From assembly GCF_000705555.1 (NCBI RefSeq), contig NZ_JMQN01000043.1, positions 1 through 64,000 on the forward strand: DNA of 64,000 bases, given 5' to 3'. The notes beneath the pieces are model-generated. The model was not told the origin of the DNA, made no database searches, and saw nothing but the letters and a program-made list of their open reading frames with translations. This document shows positions 16,580 to 24,575 of this stretch, in pieces (within the stretch, counting starts at the first letter, position 1; every line of letters starts with the position of its first letter). The translations under genes were made by a program, and so were the position numbers. The stretch is from Marinobacterium lacunae (GTDB lineage: Bacteria > Pseudomonadota > Gammaproteobacteria > Pseudomonadales > Balneatricaceae).

Positions 16580-19156
16580 ATGCGTCCTGACAAATTCACC
16601 TCCAAACTCCAGGAGGCCCTGGCCGATGCCCAGTCGCTGGCGATCGGCAAAGACCACAACATGATCGAGCCGATCCACCTGCTGGCGGCATTCCTCGAGC
16701 AGCGCGGCGGCTCTATCAGACCGCTGCTGAAGCAGGCTGGCGCCGAGCCTATGGCGCTTACCCGCAAGGTGGGTGAGGCACTCGATCGCTTGCCGGTGGT
16801 CTCCAATCCGGACGGCGAGATTCGCCTGTCCCAGAACATGGCACGGCTGTTTAACCTGACCGATAAGCTGGCGCAGCAGCGCGGCGACGAGTATGTCGCC
16901 AGCGAGCTGGTACTGCTGGCGATGCTGGAGGACAAGGGTGACACCAGCAAGCTGCTGAAAGAGGCCGGTGTCACCCGTGAGTCGCTGACCACGGCGATCA
17001 ACAACGTGCGCGGCGACCAGGCGGTGACCGACCCCAATGCCGAGGAGAACCGTCAGGCGTTGGATAAATACTGTATCGACATGACCGAGCGTGCCGAGTC
17101 CGGCAAGCTCGATCCGGTGATCGGCCGTGACGACGAGATTCGCCGCACCATCCAGGTGCTGCAGCGGCGCACCAAGAACAACCCGGTGCTGATCGGTGAA
17201 CCCGGTGTCGGTAAGACCGCCATCGTCGAGGGCCTTGCGCAGCGTATCGTCAATGGCGAAGTGCCTGAAGGACTCAAGCACAAGCGTGTGCTGGCGCTGG
17301 ATATGGGCGCGCTGATCGCTGGCGCCAAGTTCCGCGGCGAGTTCGAGGAGCGCCTGAAGGCAGTGCTGAACGAGCTGTCCAAGCAGGAAGGCCAGATCAT
17401 CCTGTTTATCGATGAGCTGCACACCATGGTCGGCGCCGGTAAGGCCGAGGGTGCCATGGACGCCGGTAATATGCTCAAGCCGGCGCTGGCGCGCGGCGAA
17501 CTGCACTGCGTCGGCGCCACCACGCTGGACGAGTACCGCCAGTACGTGGAGAAGGACGCGGCACTTGAGCGTCGCTTCCAGAAGGTGATCGTCGACGAAC
17601 CCAGCGAAGAGGACACCATCGCCATTCTGCGTGGCTTGAAAGAGCGCTACGAGGTGCATCACGGCGTCGATATCACCGACCCTGCAATCATCGCCGCGGC
17701 CAAGCTCAGTCAGCGCTACATCACCGACCGCCAACTGCCGGACAAGGCGATCGACCTGATCGACGAAGCCGCCTCCCGTATCCGCATGGAGATCGACTCC
17801 AAGCCGGAGGAGATGGACCGTCTCGACCGTCGCTTGATCCAGCTGAAGATGGAGCGCGAAGCGTTGAAGAAGGAGAAGGACGAGGCCTCGCGCAAGCGTT
17901 TGTCCGAACTGGAGGAGCATATCGCCACGCTGGAGAAGGAGTACGCCGACTTCGAGGAGATCTGGAAGGCGGAGAAAGCCACGCTGCAGGGCTCGGCTCA
18001 GGTCAAGGAGCAGCTCGACCAGGCCCGTATCGAGATGGAGCAGGCGCGCCGTGCCGGTGATCTGGCCAAAATGTCCGAGCTTCAGTATGGCCGCATCCCG
18101 GAGCTGGAAAAGCAGCTGCAGGCGGCCGATAGCGCCGAGCAGGAGCAGACCGAGACCAAGCTGCTGCGCAACAAGGTGACCGAAGAGGAGGTGGCCGAGG
18201 TGGTCTCCCGCTGGACCGGCATCCCTGTCGCTAAGATGCTCGAGGGTGAGCGCGAGAAACTGCTGCGCATGGAAGAAGCGCTGCACCAGCGGGTGGTCGG
18301 CCAGGACGAAGCGGTGATCGCTGTGTCCAACGCCGTGCGCCGCTCCCGTGCAGGTCTTGCCGATCCTAACCGTCCGCACGGCTCCTTCCTGTTCCTCGGC
18401 CCTACCGGTGTCGGCAAGACCGAGCTGTGCAAGGCGCTGGCCGGCTTCCTCTTCGATACCGAAGAGGCGATGGTACGCATCGACATGTCCGAGTTCATGG
18501 AGAAACACTCCGTGGCCCGCCTGATTGGTGCGCCTCCTGGCTATGTCGGGTACGAGGAGGGCGGCTACCTGACCGAAGCGGTACGCCGCAAACCCTACTC
18601 CGTGCTGCTGCTCGACGAGGTGGAAAAGGCGCACCCGGACGTGTTCAACATCCTGCTGCAGGTGCTGGAAGATGGCCGCCTGACCGATGGTCAGGGGCGT
18701 ACCGTGGATTTCCGCAACACCATTGTGGTGATGACCTCGAACCTGGGCTCGGACCTGATCCAGAACTACACCGAGGACGATGACTACAACCTGATGAAGA
18801 GCGCGGTGATGGAGGCGGTGGGCATGCACTTCCGCCCCGAGGTGATCAATCGTATCGACGAGGTGGTGGTGTTCCACAGCCTGCGTAAAGAGCAGGTGGC
18901 CGGTATCGCCAACATCCAGCTTGAGCGCCTGCGCAAGCGTCTGGCCGAGCGTGAGCTGACGCTGACGCTGACCAGTACCGCCATGGACAAGCTGGTTGAT
19001 GTGGGCTTCGAGCCGATATACGGCGCGCGGCCGTTGAAGCGTGCGATCCAGCAGTGGATCGAGAACCCGCTGGCGCAGAAGATTCTCTCGGGCGATTACG
19101 CACCGGGTGATGAGATTGGGGTGGATGTTGAGGCAGGGGAGTTTGTGTTCCGATAA
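16580..19156 (+). CDS. clpB: ClpB, ATP-dependent disaggregase
   Basis: 858-aa Hsp100 chaperone that, with DnaK, threads aggregated proteins through its hexameric pore. The N-domain is followed by NBD1 with Walker A GEPGVGKT near residue 206, a coiled-coil middle domain (about 410-525, rich in Glu/Lys/Leu), and NBD2 with Walker A GPTGVGKT near residue 607; sensor and arginine-finger segments such as [18 protein letters not shown] close the protein. Length is standard. The ATG follows an AGGAGAGCC ribosome-binding site and a sigma-32-like promoter lies upstream. A 770-aa open frame on the other strand is an artefact of codon bias. Confidence 0.98.
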   Translation: MRPDKFTSKLQEALADAQSLAIGKDHNMIEPIHLLAAFLEQRGGSIRPLLKQAGAEPMALTRKVGEALDRLPVVSNPDGEIRLSQNMARLFNLTDKLAQQRGDEYVASELVLLAMLEDKGDTSKLLKEAGVTRESLTTAINNVRGDQAVTDPNAEENRQALDKYCIDMTERAESGKLDPVIGRDDEIRRTIQVLQRRTKNNPVLIGEPGVGKTAIVEGLAQRIVNGEVPEGLKHKRVLALDMGALIAGAKFRGEFEERLKAVLNELSKQEGQIILFIDELHTMVGAGKAEGAMDAGNMLKPALARGELHCVGATTLDEYRQYVEKDAALERRFQKVIVDEPSEEDTIAILRGLKERYEVHHGVDITDPAIIAAAKLSQRYITDRQLPDKAIDLIDEAASRIRMEIDSKPEEMDRLDRRLIQLKMEREALKKEKDEASRKRLSELEEHIATLEKEYADFEEIWKAEKATLQGSAQVKEQLDQARIEMEQARRAGDLAKMSELQYGRIPELEKQLQAADSAEQEQTETKLLRNKVTEEEVAEVVSRWTGIPVAKMLEGEREKLLRMEEALHQRVVGQDEAVIAVSNAVRRSRAGLADPNRPHGSFLFLGPTGVGKTELCKALAGFLFDTEEAMVRIDMSEFMEKHSVARLIGAPPGYVGYEEGGYLTEAVRRKPYSVLLLDEVEKAHPDVFNILLQVLEDGRLTDGQGRTVDFRNTIVVMTSNLGSDLIQNYTEDDDYNLMKSAVMEAVGMHFRPEVINRIDEVVVFHSLRKEQVAGIANIQLERLRKRLAERELTLTLTSTAMDKLVDVGFEPIYGARPLKRAIQQWIENPLAQKILSGDYAPGDEIGVDVEAGEFVFR

Positions 19157-19182
19157 GTTTTCGGTACTTCCGCCTGCATGAG

Positions 19183-19220
19183 AAAAGAGCCTGCCGGTGT
19201 TTCGGTGGGCTCTTTTTATT
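19183..19220 (+). terminator. clpB terminator
   Basis: AAAGAGCCTGCCG and CGGTGGGCTCTTT form a stem followed by T-rich sequence, 27 bases after the clpB stop. Immediately after it the dispersed repeat begins. Confidence 0.85.
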
Positions 19221-19228
19221 TAGTCAGT

Positions 19229-19449
19229 GTTTCGCCCTGGGGCGAGTTCATTTTCTTTGCTTGCCCAAAGAAAACGAACCAAAAGAAAAGGCACACCCAC
19301 GAAGCAGGCCTTCGGCTCCCCTGCGCTTCTCGAAGCGACGGGATGGCTGAGAAACTCGTCGCTTCGCTCCTCAAACAACTCAGCCATTTTTCCCGTCACT
19401 TCTGCGATGCTCGGCTGCTTTGAGGGGGAGGTGGGTGCCATCGTCATCA
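19229..19449 (+). repeat. Dispersed ~220-bp repeat, left copy (inverted relative to the copy at 21424)
   Basis: Starts GTTTCGCCCTG and includes TTCATTTTCTTTGCTTG, a CTTCTCGAAGCGACGGGATGG core and CTTCTGCGATGCTCGGCTGC. The reverse complement of 21424-21645 matches it over nearly its whole length with scattered mismatches. The open frames across it are not genes. It resembles the intergenic repeats ending in GGGCGAA that are scattered through many gammaproteobacterial chromosomes. It borders the accessory two-gene module on the left. Confidence 0.85.
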
Positions 19450-19878
19450 AAAGTGTGATGCAGCCACTTCGACGCCACCCCTACTGCAGCGCTTGGACAT
19501 CGCTGCAGGCCTGCACCATCGCGCGCAAACAGGCCCAAGACGTGCCGGTAAACAGTATCCTGCACAGAGCCTGCACCTGCGCGACACCATCTACCCCATC
19601 TATTCAGATACCGAGGCGGATAAGCCTATGCAGCGACGCAGCAGTTCGGGGATGAGGAGCGGAACATACCAGCACGCGAGTATTTTTGGAATCGGTCTTG
19701 TGGATGTGGAGGAATTTTTGGGTATTCTGGCGGAGGAGCTGGAGGGGTTGCTTAGAAGGACGGAATTTGTGTCCGTGTGGAGCAGGGATTCTAGTTTGCG
19801 GCTCATAACGCTATTCTAACGGTTTGAGAAGCCAAATCTCGCTGTACCCCTTTAACGAACTCAAGGAACTGAGTCGCC
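19450..19878. other. Gene-free stretch between repeat and accessory module
   Basis: I see no convincing gene in these 430 bases. A 63-codon frame beginning near 19628 shows a plausible amphipathic Leu/Glu-rich segment (EEFLGILAEELEGLLRR) and could be a remnant of a lost gene, but it has no family match I know. The base composition shifts from the GC-rich clpB side to the more AT-rich module around 19680-19860. Confidence 0.4.
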
Positions 19879-20793
19879 ATGTCTGATACAAAGACTTACC
19901 AAGTAAGCTTCTATACCACTAACGTTCTCGATGGTACTGAGCAACCTCCAACTCTTGGAGAAGCATTTTCACAACTAGTGGAAGGCGATTTACCTTACGA
20001 GTTCGTCCATCCGGTAGATGGACTTGTGTATCAGCTTCGAGAACTCGAACAGATGCCTGGAGGGCGCTATAGAGGGGTTGTAGCAAAGTTTCGTTATAGT
20101 GATATACCAAATATTGGGGATCGTTCAACGACGGAGGAGCGTCCCATTGATCTCGAAGACCAAGAAGGTCTCATCGAAAAGAATTTTTTCCTGTTCGATC
20201 CGGCGCTAAACCTGATGACATATCAGATCAACGGTAACGGTTGTAACATCAACAGAGTCGCGGAAATTTTTGATGCGCTGGCTACAGGAAAATTTGGACA
20301 CCTTGCGAACGTAAATTTAAGCCCAGTTCTTCGACCGGATGCCATCGAGCGTATCCTTAATGGTGATATGCGGGTGAGGAAACTGGAAGTGGGTTTCAGT
20401 AAACCTACAAATGCAGCTACGTGGGCTTCTCAGGAGCAGTTTTCTGGAGAGCTTCTGCACCTTCTCAACGCGCTCGGAGGAGCATCCATGAACATAACTG
20501 TCAGCGCAAATCCAGCTGGCAGATCCGCTGTTCGAAGCTTCCTTTCAGACTTCGTAAAAACGGGTGTCGCCCACTTTGCTCAACAAGCCCCCGTGCGGGT
20601 ATCCCGGTTATGGTTTGATGAAGCGTCAGATCCAATCGACCTTATCGAAGATCGTATAAAGGGAACCACACGACCAGTGGAGCTTAATGGCCGATATCCC
20701 GAACCTGAGTCTATCTTTAGTGCGCTTGATCAGGTTTGGAAGAAATACGAGGATGATATTCGGCAGGTTCTAAGCGAATCTGGGCTCGAATAA
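19879..20793 (+). CDS. Accessory soluble protein resembling DUF6731 proteins, function unknown
   Basis: 304-aa soluble protein with no signal peptide or membrane segment. Its order of elements (an N-terminal YQVSFYTTNV strand, a middle FRYSDIPNIGDRSTTEE region, then EGLIEKNFFLFDPALNLM and a repeated-strand half with VRKLEVGFSKP) recalls the poorly known DUF6731 family as I remember it; a profile search is needed. The gene is visibly richer in A+T than clpB. It starts 10 bases after CAAGGAAC and is followed after 27 bases by a four-helix membrane protein, so the two form an operon. A soluble sensor/effector plus small membrane protein is a common anti-phage layout, which is inference only. Confidence 0.7.
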   Translation: MSDTKTYQVSFYTTNVLDGTEQPPTLGEAFSQLVEGDLPYEFVHPVDGLVYQLRELEQMPGGRYRGVVAKFRYSDIPNIGDRSTTEERPIDLEDQEGLIEKNFFLFDPALNLMTYQINGNGCNINRVAEIFDALATGKFGHLANVNLSPVLRPDAIERILNGDMRVRKLEVGFSKPTNAATWASQEQFSGELLHLLNALGGASMNITVSANPAGRSAVRSFLSDFVKTGVAHFAQQAPVRVSRLWFDEASDPIDLIEDRIKGTTRPVELNGRYPEPESIFSALDQVWKKYEDDIRQVLSESGLE

Positions 20794-20820
20794 AGCGTCT
20801 CAAGAGAGGCGAAGAAAAAA

Positions 20821-21285
20821 ATGAGCAAAAGAATTCGACGTTCTCTATACCGACTCGTCATCTCCATATCATTCGCCACGGTAGTCGCCTACTTGGCGTT
20901 TGTAATGTACGTTGACTTGCCGTCGGATAGAGCGTTAGCGATTACATCGGGGTTTGCATCGCACTCAGTCACTATTATGAGCATATTGGTCGCGGCTGGA
21001 GCTATTCTTATGACAATTGCGAATACGAGGCTAATGCGGAATATGGCTAAGACTGGTCATTACAAGCGTTTGGTAGATAGTTTGTTGGCCTCCGCGATCC
21101 TATTCTTGATCACAGCGATCTCGGCGATTGGCATGATGTACATGCCACAAGACCTGGAGCATTACTGGTTTACGCTAACGTCTGCTCTATTCGCGATGGG
21201 AATATATAGCTTTGTAGCGACAGGCTCGATGTTGTATCACGTGCTAACAACAATCTATAGCCCTCAAACCTCAAACCCACGTTAA
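20821..21285 (+). CDS. Small four-helix membrane protein partnered with the 304-aa protein
   Basis: 154-aa integral membrane protein with four clear hydrophobic segments: about residues 12-30, 44-66, 86-108 and 117-142, and a basic N-terminus (MSKRIRRSLYR) that should face the cytoplasm. No catalytic motif is evident. It follows the 304-aa gene by 27 bases with a GAGGCGAAG ribosome-binding site, so co-expression is expected. Size and topology recall the 4-TM subunit of two-gene defence systems such as Kiwa, but gene order is reversed and no sequence match is claimed. Composition is more AT-rich than the flanks. Confidence 0.7.
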   Translation: MSKRIRRSLYRLVISISFATVVAYLAFVMYVDLPSDRALAITSGFASHSVTIMSILVAAGAILMTIANTRLMRNMAKTGHYKRLVDSLLASAILFLITAISAIGMMYMPQDLEHYWFTLTSALFAMGIYSFVATGSMLYHVLTTIYSPQTSNPR

Positions 21286-21299
21286 ACGACACCCTCTGA

Positions 21300-21323
21300 C
21301 CATGCCGCCATCATGGCGGCATG
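21300..21323. terminator. Hairpin after the accessory module
   Basis: CATGCCGCC-ATCAT-GGCGGCATG is a perfect 9-bp stem 15 bases after the stop of the membrane protein. It lacks a proper T-run, so termination would be weak or Rho-assisted. Confidence 0.5.
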
Positions 21324-21423
21324 AGCATTTCAAACCACCTACACATCGCAGTTCTCGCCAGCCAGACCGACCGATCAGGAATATTAGGTCAGCGTAACAA
21401 TCTTCGTCGTTATCTCACCTTTG

Positions 21424-21645
21424 GTGATGATGGCACGTTTATCCCCTTGGGGCAGCCGAGCATCGCAGAAGTGGCGGGAAATAATGGCTGAGTTGTCTGA
21501 GGAGCGCAGCGACGAGTTTCTCAGCCATCCCGTCGCTTCGAGAAGCGCAGGGAAGCCGAAGGCCTGCCCCTCGGGGTGCACTTTCTTTTGGTTCGGTTTT
21601 CTTTGTGCAAGCAAAGAAAATGAACTCGCCCTTCAGGGCGAAACC
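21424..21645 (-). repeat. Dispersed ~220-bp repeat, right copy (inverted)
   Basis: Reads in reverse complement as the repeat at 19229-19449, ending at CGCCCTGAAGGGCG near 21632-21640. Its outer end abuts the stop codon of the antitoxin gene at 21650. The two copies place the two-gene module in a 2.4-kb inverted-repeat frame that could allow inversion or exchange by homologous recombination. Confidence 0.85.
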
Positions 21646-21649
21646 GGAC

Positions 21650-21952
21650 TCAAACCGCAAACCCCACATGTCGCCCATCCGGCAACTCGATATCCACCCG
21701 CACCTTGCCGCCAGCGGCCTCCACATAGCGCTTCAGTGTGGATAACTTGAGATCACGCCCGTCGCGTTCCAACCCGGCAACGGTTGGCTGCTTGATCGCC
21801 ATCGCGTCAGCGATCTCGGTCTGGGTCTTACCCAGCAGTTCGCGGATCTCGGCAAGACGGAGTTCCAGCCGCATCTGCTCGGCCTTGGCTTCGGCACGGG
21901 CCACCACTTCCGGCTGTTCGTTTTCGAGTATCTGGTTCAGAGTGCGAGCCAT
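21650..21952 (-). CDS. HigA-type antitoxin, XRE-family HTH protein
   Basis: 100-aa antitoxin-like protein. A charged helical N-terminus (residues 1-30) leads into an XRE helix-turn-helix: ELLGKTQTEIADAMAIKQP then TVAGLERDGRDLKLSTLKRYVEAAGG. The C-terminus KVRVDIELPDGRHVGF is typical of antitoxins paired with Gp49/HigB-type toxins. It lies three bases after the toxin gene, in the toxin-first order of higBA modules. The frame is intact although the toxin upstream is frameshifted. It probably represses the operon through the repeat at 22336-22356. Confidence 0.85.
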   Translation of the reverse strand: MARTLNQILENEQPEVVARAEAKAEQMRLELRLAEIRELLGKTQTEIADAMAIKQPTVAGLERDGRDLKLSTLKRYVEAAGGKVRVDIELPDGRHVGFAV

Positions 21953-21955
21953 GAT

Positions 21956-22319
21956 TCACTCCTCGCTCTGTTTGAGCGTTTCGAGGTGCCAGTCGAACTC
22001 TTGGTCGGCGATGGGCACCATTACTGTGTAAAAGCGTTTTTCCTGACCTTTGCCAGCTTTGTTCCCCGCACACAATAGAATTGCTCTGCGTTTGGGGTCA
22101 AAGGCATAGAATGCTCGCAGCGGATTGCCGTTGCTCTGCACTCGAAGCTCCTTCATGTTCGTGTGTCTGGAGGTTTCTATGGTGTTCCGCATAGGGGCGT
22201 CCCAACATCGGCCCTTCTGATTGCAGAAGAAGCATACCCGCCAGCACATTTTCGCGGTCTTTCGCCTCCAGCGAGTCGTACCACTCGTCAAACCTGTCGG
22301 TCGTTTGTACTTCCCACAT
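21956..22319 (-). pseudogene. RelE/HigB-type toxin, frameshifted
   Basis: The frame starting at 22319 (MWEVQTTDRFDEWYDSLEAK) gives the first 45 or so residues of a Gp49-like ribosome-dependent RNase toxin; the rest (HTNMKELRVQSNGNPLRAFY, then FYTVMVPIADQEFDWHLE) lies in the next frame. The two halves join perfectly if one T is removed from the TT at 22185-22186, restoring an Ala-Asp-Thr-Ile-Glu segment. The intact product would be about 120 aa, a normal length. It is therefore probably inactive, or the shift is a sequencing error or programmed event. Confidence 0.8.
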
Positions 22320-22335
22320 TGAACTTCCCTGTCAA

Positions 22336-22356
22336 TATAGTCTGTATGCTATATAG
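22336..22356 (-). promoter_or_regulatory. Candidate operator of the toxin-antitoxin module
   Basis: TATAG-N8-CTATA (22336-22353) overlaps the palindrome CTATATAG (22349-22356), 17 bases upstream of the toxin ATG in an AT-rich promoter region. Antitoxin HTH proteins bind such inverted repeats to autoregulate. The assignment rests on position and symmetry. Confidence 0.45.
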
Positions 22357-22464
22357 CTTAAATACTATTTATTATCAATTATAGGTATCGTTTCTAGATT
22401 GTTAGGGTCTTAGGGCCAGAACAGACAGCCCTGTATCAGACAGCCTGCACGTGGCAATTGGATG

Positions 22465-22491
22465 CCCGCCGGATCCGTCGCATCCGGCGGG
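22465..22491 (-). terminator. Hairpin downstream of the EamA gene
   Basis: CCCGCCGGAT and ATCCGGCGGG form a perfect 10-bp stem with a 7-base loop, 28 bases past the stop of the EamA-family gene. No strong T-run follows on the minus strand, so it is a terminator-like element rather than a certain terminator. Confidence 0.5.
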
Positions 22492-22518
22492 TCATGCCAT
22501 GCGTGAACGCCTATACCG

Positions 22519-23370
22519 CTATACGCGGTAAACCAACATGACGCCCAACAGTATGGCGACCATACCCGCCAGGGTGTTCCAGGGCAGCAGATTGCCAAGG
22601 AAGACAAAATCCATCAGCGCCGTTACCACCGGCACCAGATAGAACAGGCTGGTCACGTTGACCAGATTGCCGTGCTGGATCATCCGGTACAGTAACAGTT
22701 GCGCCACCACCGAAATCACCAGCGCCAGCCAGATCCACGACAGCACAAAACCCCACGTCCATTGCACCGTCAGCGGTTGCAGAGGGCTTGTCAGCAAACA
22801 GATCACAAGGTTCAGGCCATATTGCAGTGGCAATACCTGCAGCGGTGACTGGCGTATCCCCTTCTGCAGAATGGCGCCGGCCGTCATGCTCAGCAGCGCA
22901 CCCAGGGCAAACAGCATCCCCGCCAGAGAGAAATGGGCTTCGGTGATGCTCTTCCACATCACCAGTACGAGTCCGGCGATGGCCAGCAGCAAGCCGAGCA
23001 GGCGTAACGGCTGAAAACCTCGTTCCAGCAGTGCCAGCGTCAGTACCGGCTGAGCGCCCAGTACGGTTGCCAGTACGCCGGGCGTGATGCCCTGATCCAG
23101 AGCAAGAAAGTAGCAGATGGAATAGCTGCCGATCAGCAGCGTACCGGCCAGTGCCACCCGTTTCGCGGTGCCCGGTTGTGGTCGCCATTGCCGCTGTTGC
23201 CGTCCCAGTATGAATAGCACCGAAGCGGCGAGGGCAAAGCGTAACAGCAGAAAGGCAAAGGGTGAGGCGTAATCCAGGCCCCATTTGGAGAAGATGGCGC
23301 CACTGCTCCACAGCAGCACAAATAACGAGGTCGAGCCAAATGCGGCCCAGTTAATGGAAAGCAAAGACAT
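22519..23370 (-). CDS. EamA/DMT-family permease
   Basis: 283-aa inner-membrane protein with ten predicted helices in two EamA halves, of the drug/metabolite transporter superfamily. The first half begins FVLLWSSGAIFSKWGLDYAS; the second includes LLSMTAGAILQKGIRQSP and LVPVVTALMDFVFLGN, matching the usual repeat. Members export amino acids, nucleosides or other metabolites; the substrate cannot be inferred. The gene stands alone between the toxin-antitoxin module and a gene-poor stretch. Start at 23370 is the family start; no clear regulatory site is visible. Confidence 0.85.
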   Translation of the reverse strand: MSLLSINWAAFGSTSLFVLLWSSGAIFSKWGLDYASPFAFLLLRFALAASVLFILGRQQRQWRPQPGTAKRVALAGTLLIGSYSICYFLALDQGITPGVLATVLGAQPVLTLALLERGFQPLRLLGLLLAIAGLVLVMWKSITEAHFSLAGMLFALGALLSMTAGAILQKGIRQSPLQVLPLQYGLNLVICLLTSPLQPLTVQWTWGFVLSWIWLALVISVVAQLLLYRMIQHGNLVNVTSLFYLVPVVTALMDFVFLGNLLPWNTLAGMVAILLGVMLVYRV

Positions 23371-23843
23371 GATCTATCACCTGTCAAAAAGCGTGATGGC
23401 TTCCCGAAGACAGATGTGTGCACGCCGTAAAGCGAACAATACGATCTGAATCGAATAGAAAAGCCGAGAGTATTACGCGCCGATTAACACAGCCCGTGAG
23501 GCGGTGGCAGGGCGCAATTACGCAGTGCGCCTGGAGGTGGCGCGACAGGTGGTGCCATGGTCAGTGTCATGGCAGCAGACAGAGCAACAAGGGTCACACC
23601 TGCAGGCTTGGCGGCACAGGCAGCTTGGGCGTTTTGGCGTGATGCGTTGAACATGGGGTTGGCTCTGTTAGAAAAGAAGCAGTGCTTTAATTTAGAACGG
23701 TTTTACGCAATCTGCAAAGCCGAAATGGCATTTCTTCTCAGGACGGTGTTTATAGTTCCGTACCCTTTGGGTATTGCGTTGTGCGAGCAAGAAACATCAA
23801 TGCGCCGTCAGGGCGAAACCTTCTCTCGCCAAGACGGCTAGGT
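23371..23843. other. Gene-free stretch with a decayed copy of the dispersed repeat
   Basis: No gene is supported here. Near 23735-23822 the sequence TTGTGCGAGCAAGAAAC followed by CGTCAGGGCGAAACC lines up with the end of the repeat at 21424-21645 (TTGTGCAAGCAAAGAAA, CTTCAGGGCGAAACC), so this is a third, degenerate and partial copy. The remainder is low in recognisable signals. Confidence 0.5.
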
Positions 23844-24575
23844 TTATGCCTTTCCGCGCTGGCGCTCATAGATGCTGAGGCTCACGGCAGTACCCAGATT
23901 GAGTGATTCAATCAGCCCGCTGCCGGGAATGGTAAACGCCTGAGCGTTCAGTGCACTCAGTGCTTCATGCGGTACCCCCCGCGCCTCGTTGCCGAAGATG
24001 TAGCAGTCACAGTCGCCAAAAGCGCGGCTGCTGATCGGGTCGCCCTGCATATCCAGATAACCGGGCTGGCGGTAGCGTCCGCTCAGGGACTCGATCGGTA
24101 CCTCGGTTTCCAGCGGCACATGGAAGATGGCGCCCATGCTGGAACGGATCACTTTCGGGTTGTACGGATCGACACTGCCGGGGCTGAGCAGGCAGCGGTA
24201 GCCGCCGAACCAGGCCAGCGTACGCAGAATGGTACCCAGATTGCCCGGGTCCTGAATCTGGTGCAGATAGATCGCAGGTTCGCCGGTTGAGGCGGCGGGT
24301 TGCAGCGCAGCGATCGGCACCACGGCAGCGATCCCCTGAGGGGTTTTGGTATCGCTGATCGACGCCATCTGCCGCTCGCTGATCAGGTGGTGGGGGAAGG
24401 GGCTGTCCCAGTGCTGATAGCTGTCGGTGAGGTAGAGCTCGGCGCCGAGCAGGGCCGGACGCAGGGCGGCAGCGCGCTGCAGCTCCAGCACCAGATGCTC
24501 GCCCTCGACCAGACAGTAGCCCAGCTGCGTGCGGTACTTCTTCTGCTGCAGCTTCTTGATGTCGTCCAGCTTCAT
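23844..24575 (-). CDS. SPOUT (TrmH/SpoU) family RNA 2'-O-methyltransferase
   Basis: 243-aa RNA ribose methyltransferase with an N-terminal substrate-binding region and a knotted SPOUT domain. The three family motifs are QDPGNLGTILRTLAWFG (motif 1 with the catalytic Arg region), CYIFGNEARGVP (motif 2) and SLNLGTAVSLSIYER (motif 3, SAM-binding knot). The target base cannot be told. The ATG overlaps the stop of the upstream FAD-oxidoreductase gene by four bases, so translation is coupled. This pairing appears functional only through co-expression. Confidence 0.88.
   Translation of the reverse strand: MKLDDIKKLQQKKYRTQLGYCLVEGEHLVLELQRAAALRPALLGAELYLTDSYQHWDSPFPHHLISERQMASISDTKTPQGIAAVVPIAALQPAASTGEPAIYLHQIQDPGNLGTILRTLAWFGGYRCLLSPGSVDPYNPKVIRSSMGAIFHVPLETEVPIESLSGRYRQPGYLDMQGDPISSRAFGDCDCYIFGNEARGVPHEALSALNAQAFTIPGSGLIESLNLGTAVSLSIYERQRGKA

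Noticed and set aside
16565-18877. 770-aa open frame antisense to clpB
   Set aside because: His/Leu/Gln-rich translation is the usual antisense artefact of a GC-rich, codon-biased gene.
19879-21285. Naming the two-gene module Kiwa (kwaA-kwaB)
   Set aside because: Gene order is reversed and I see no sequence evidence for DUF4868; only the general layout is similar.
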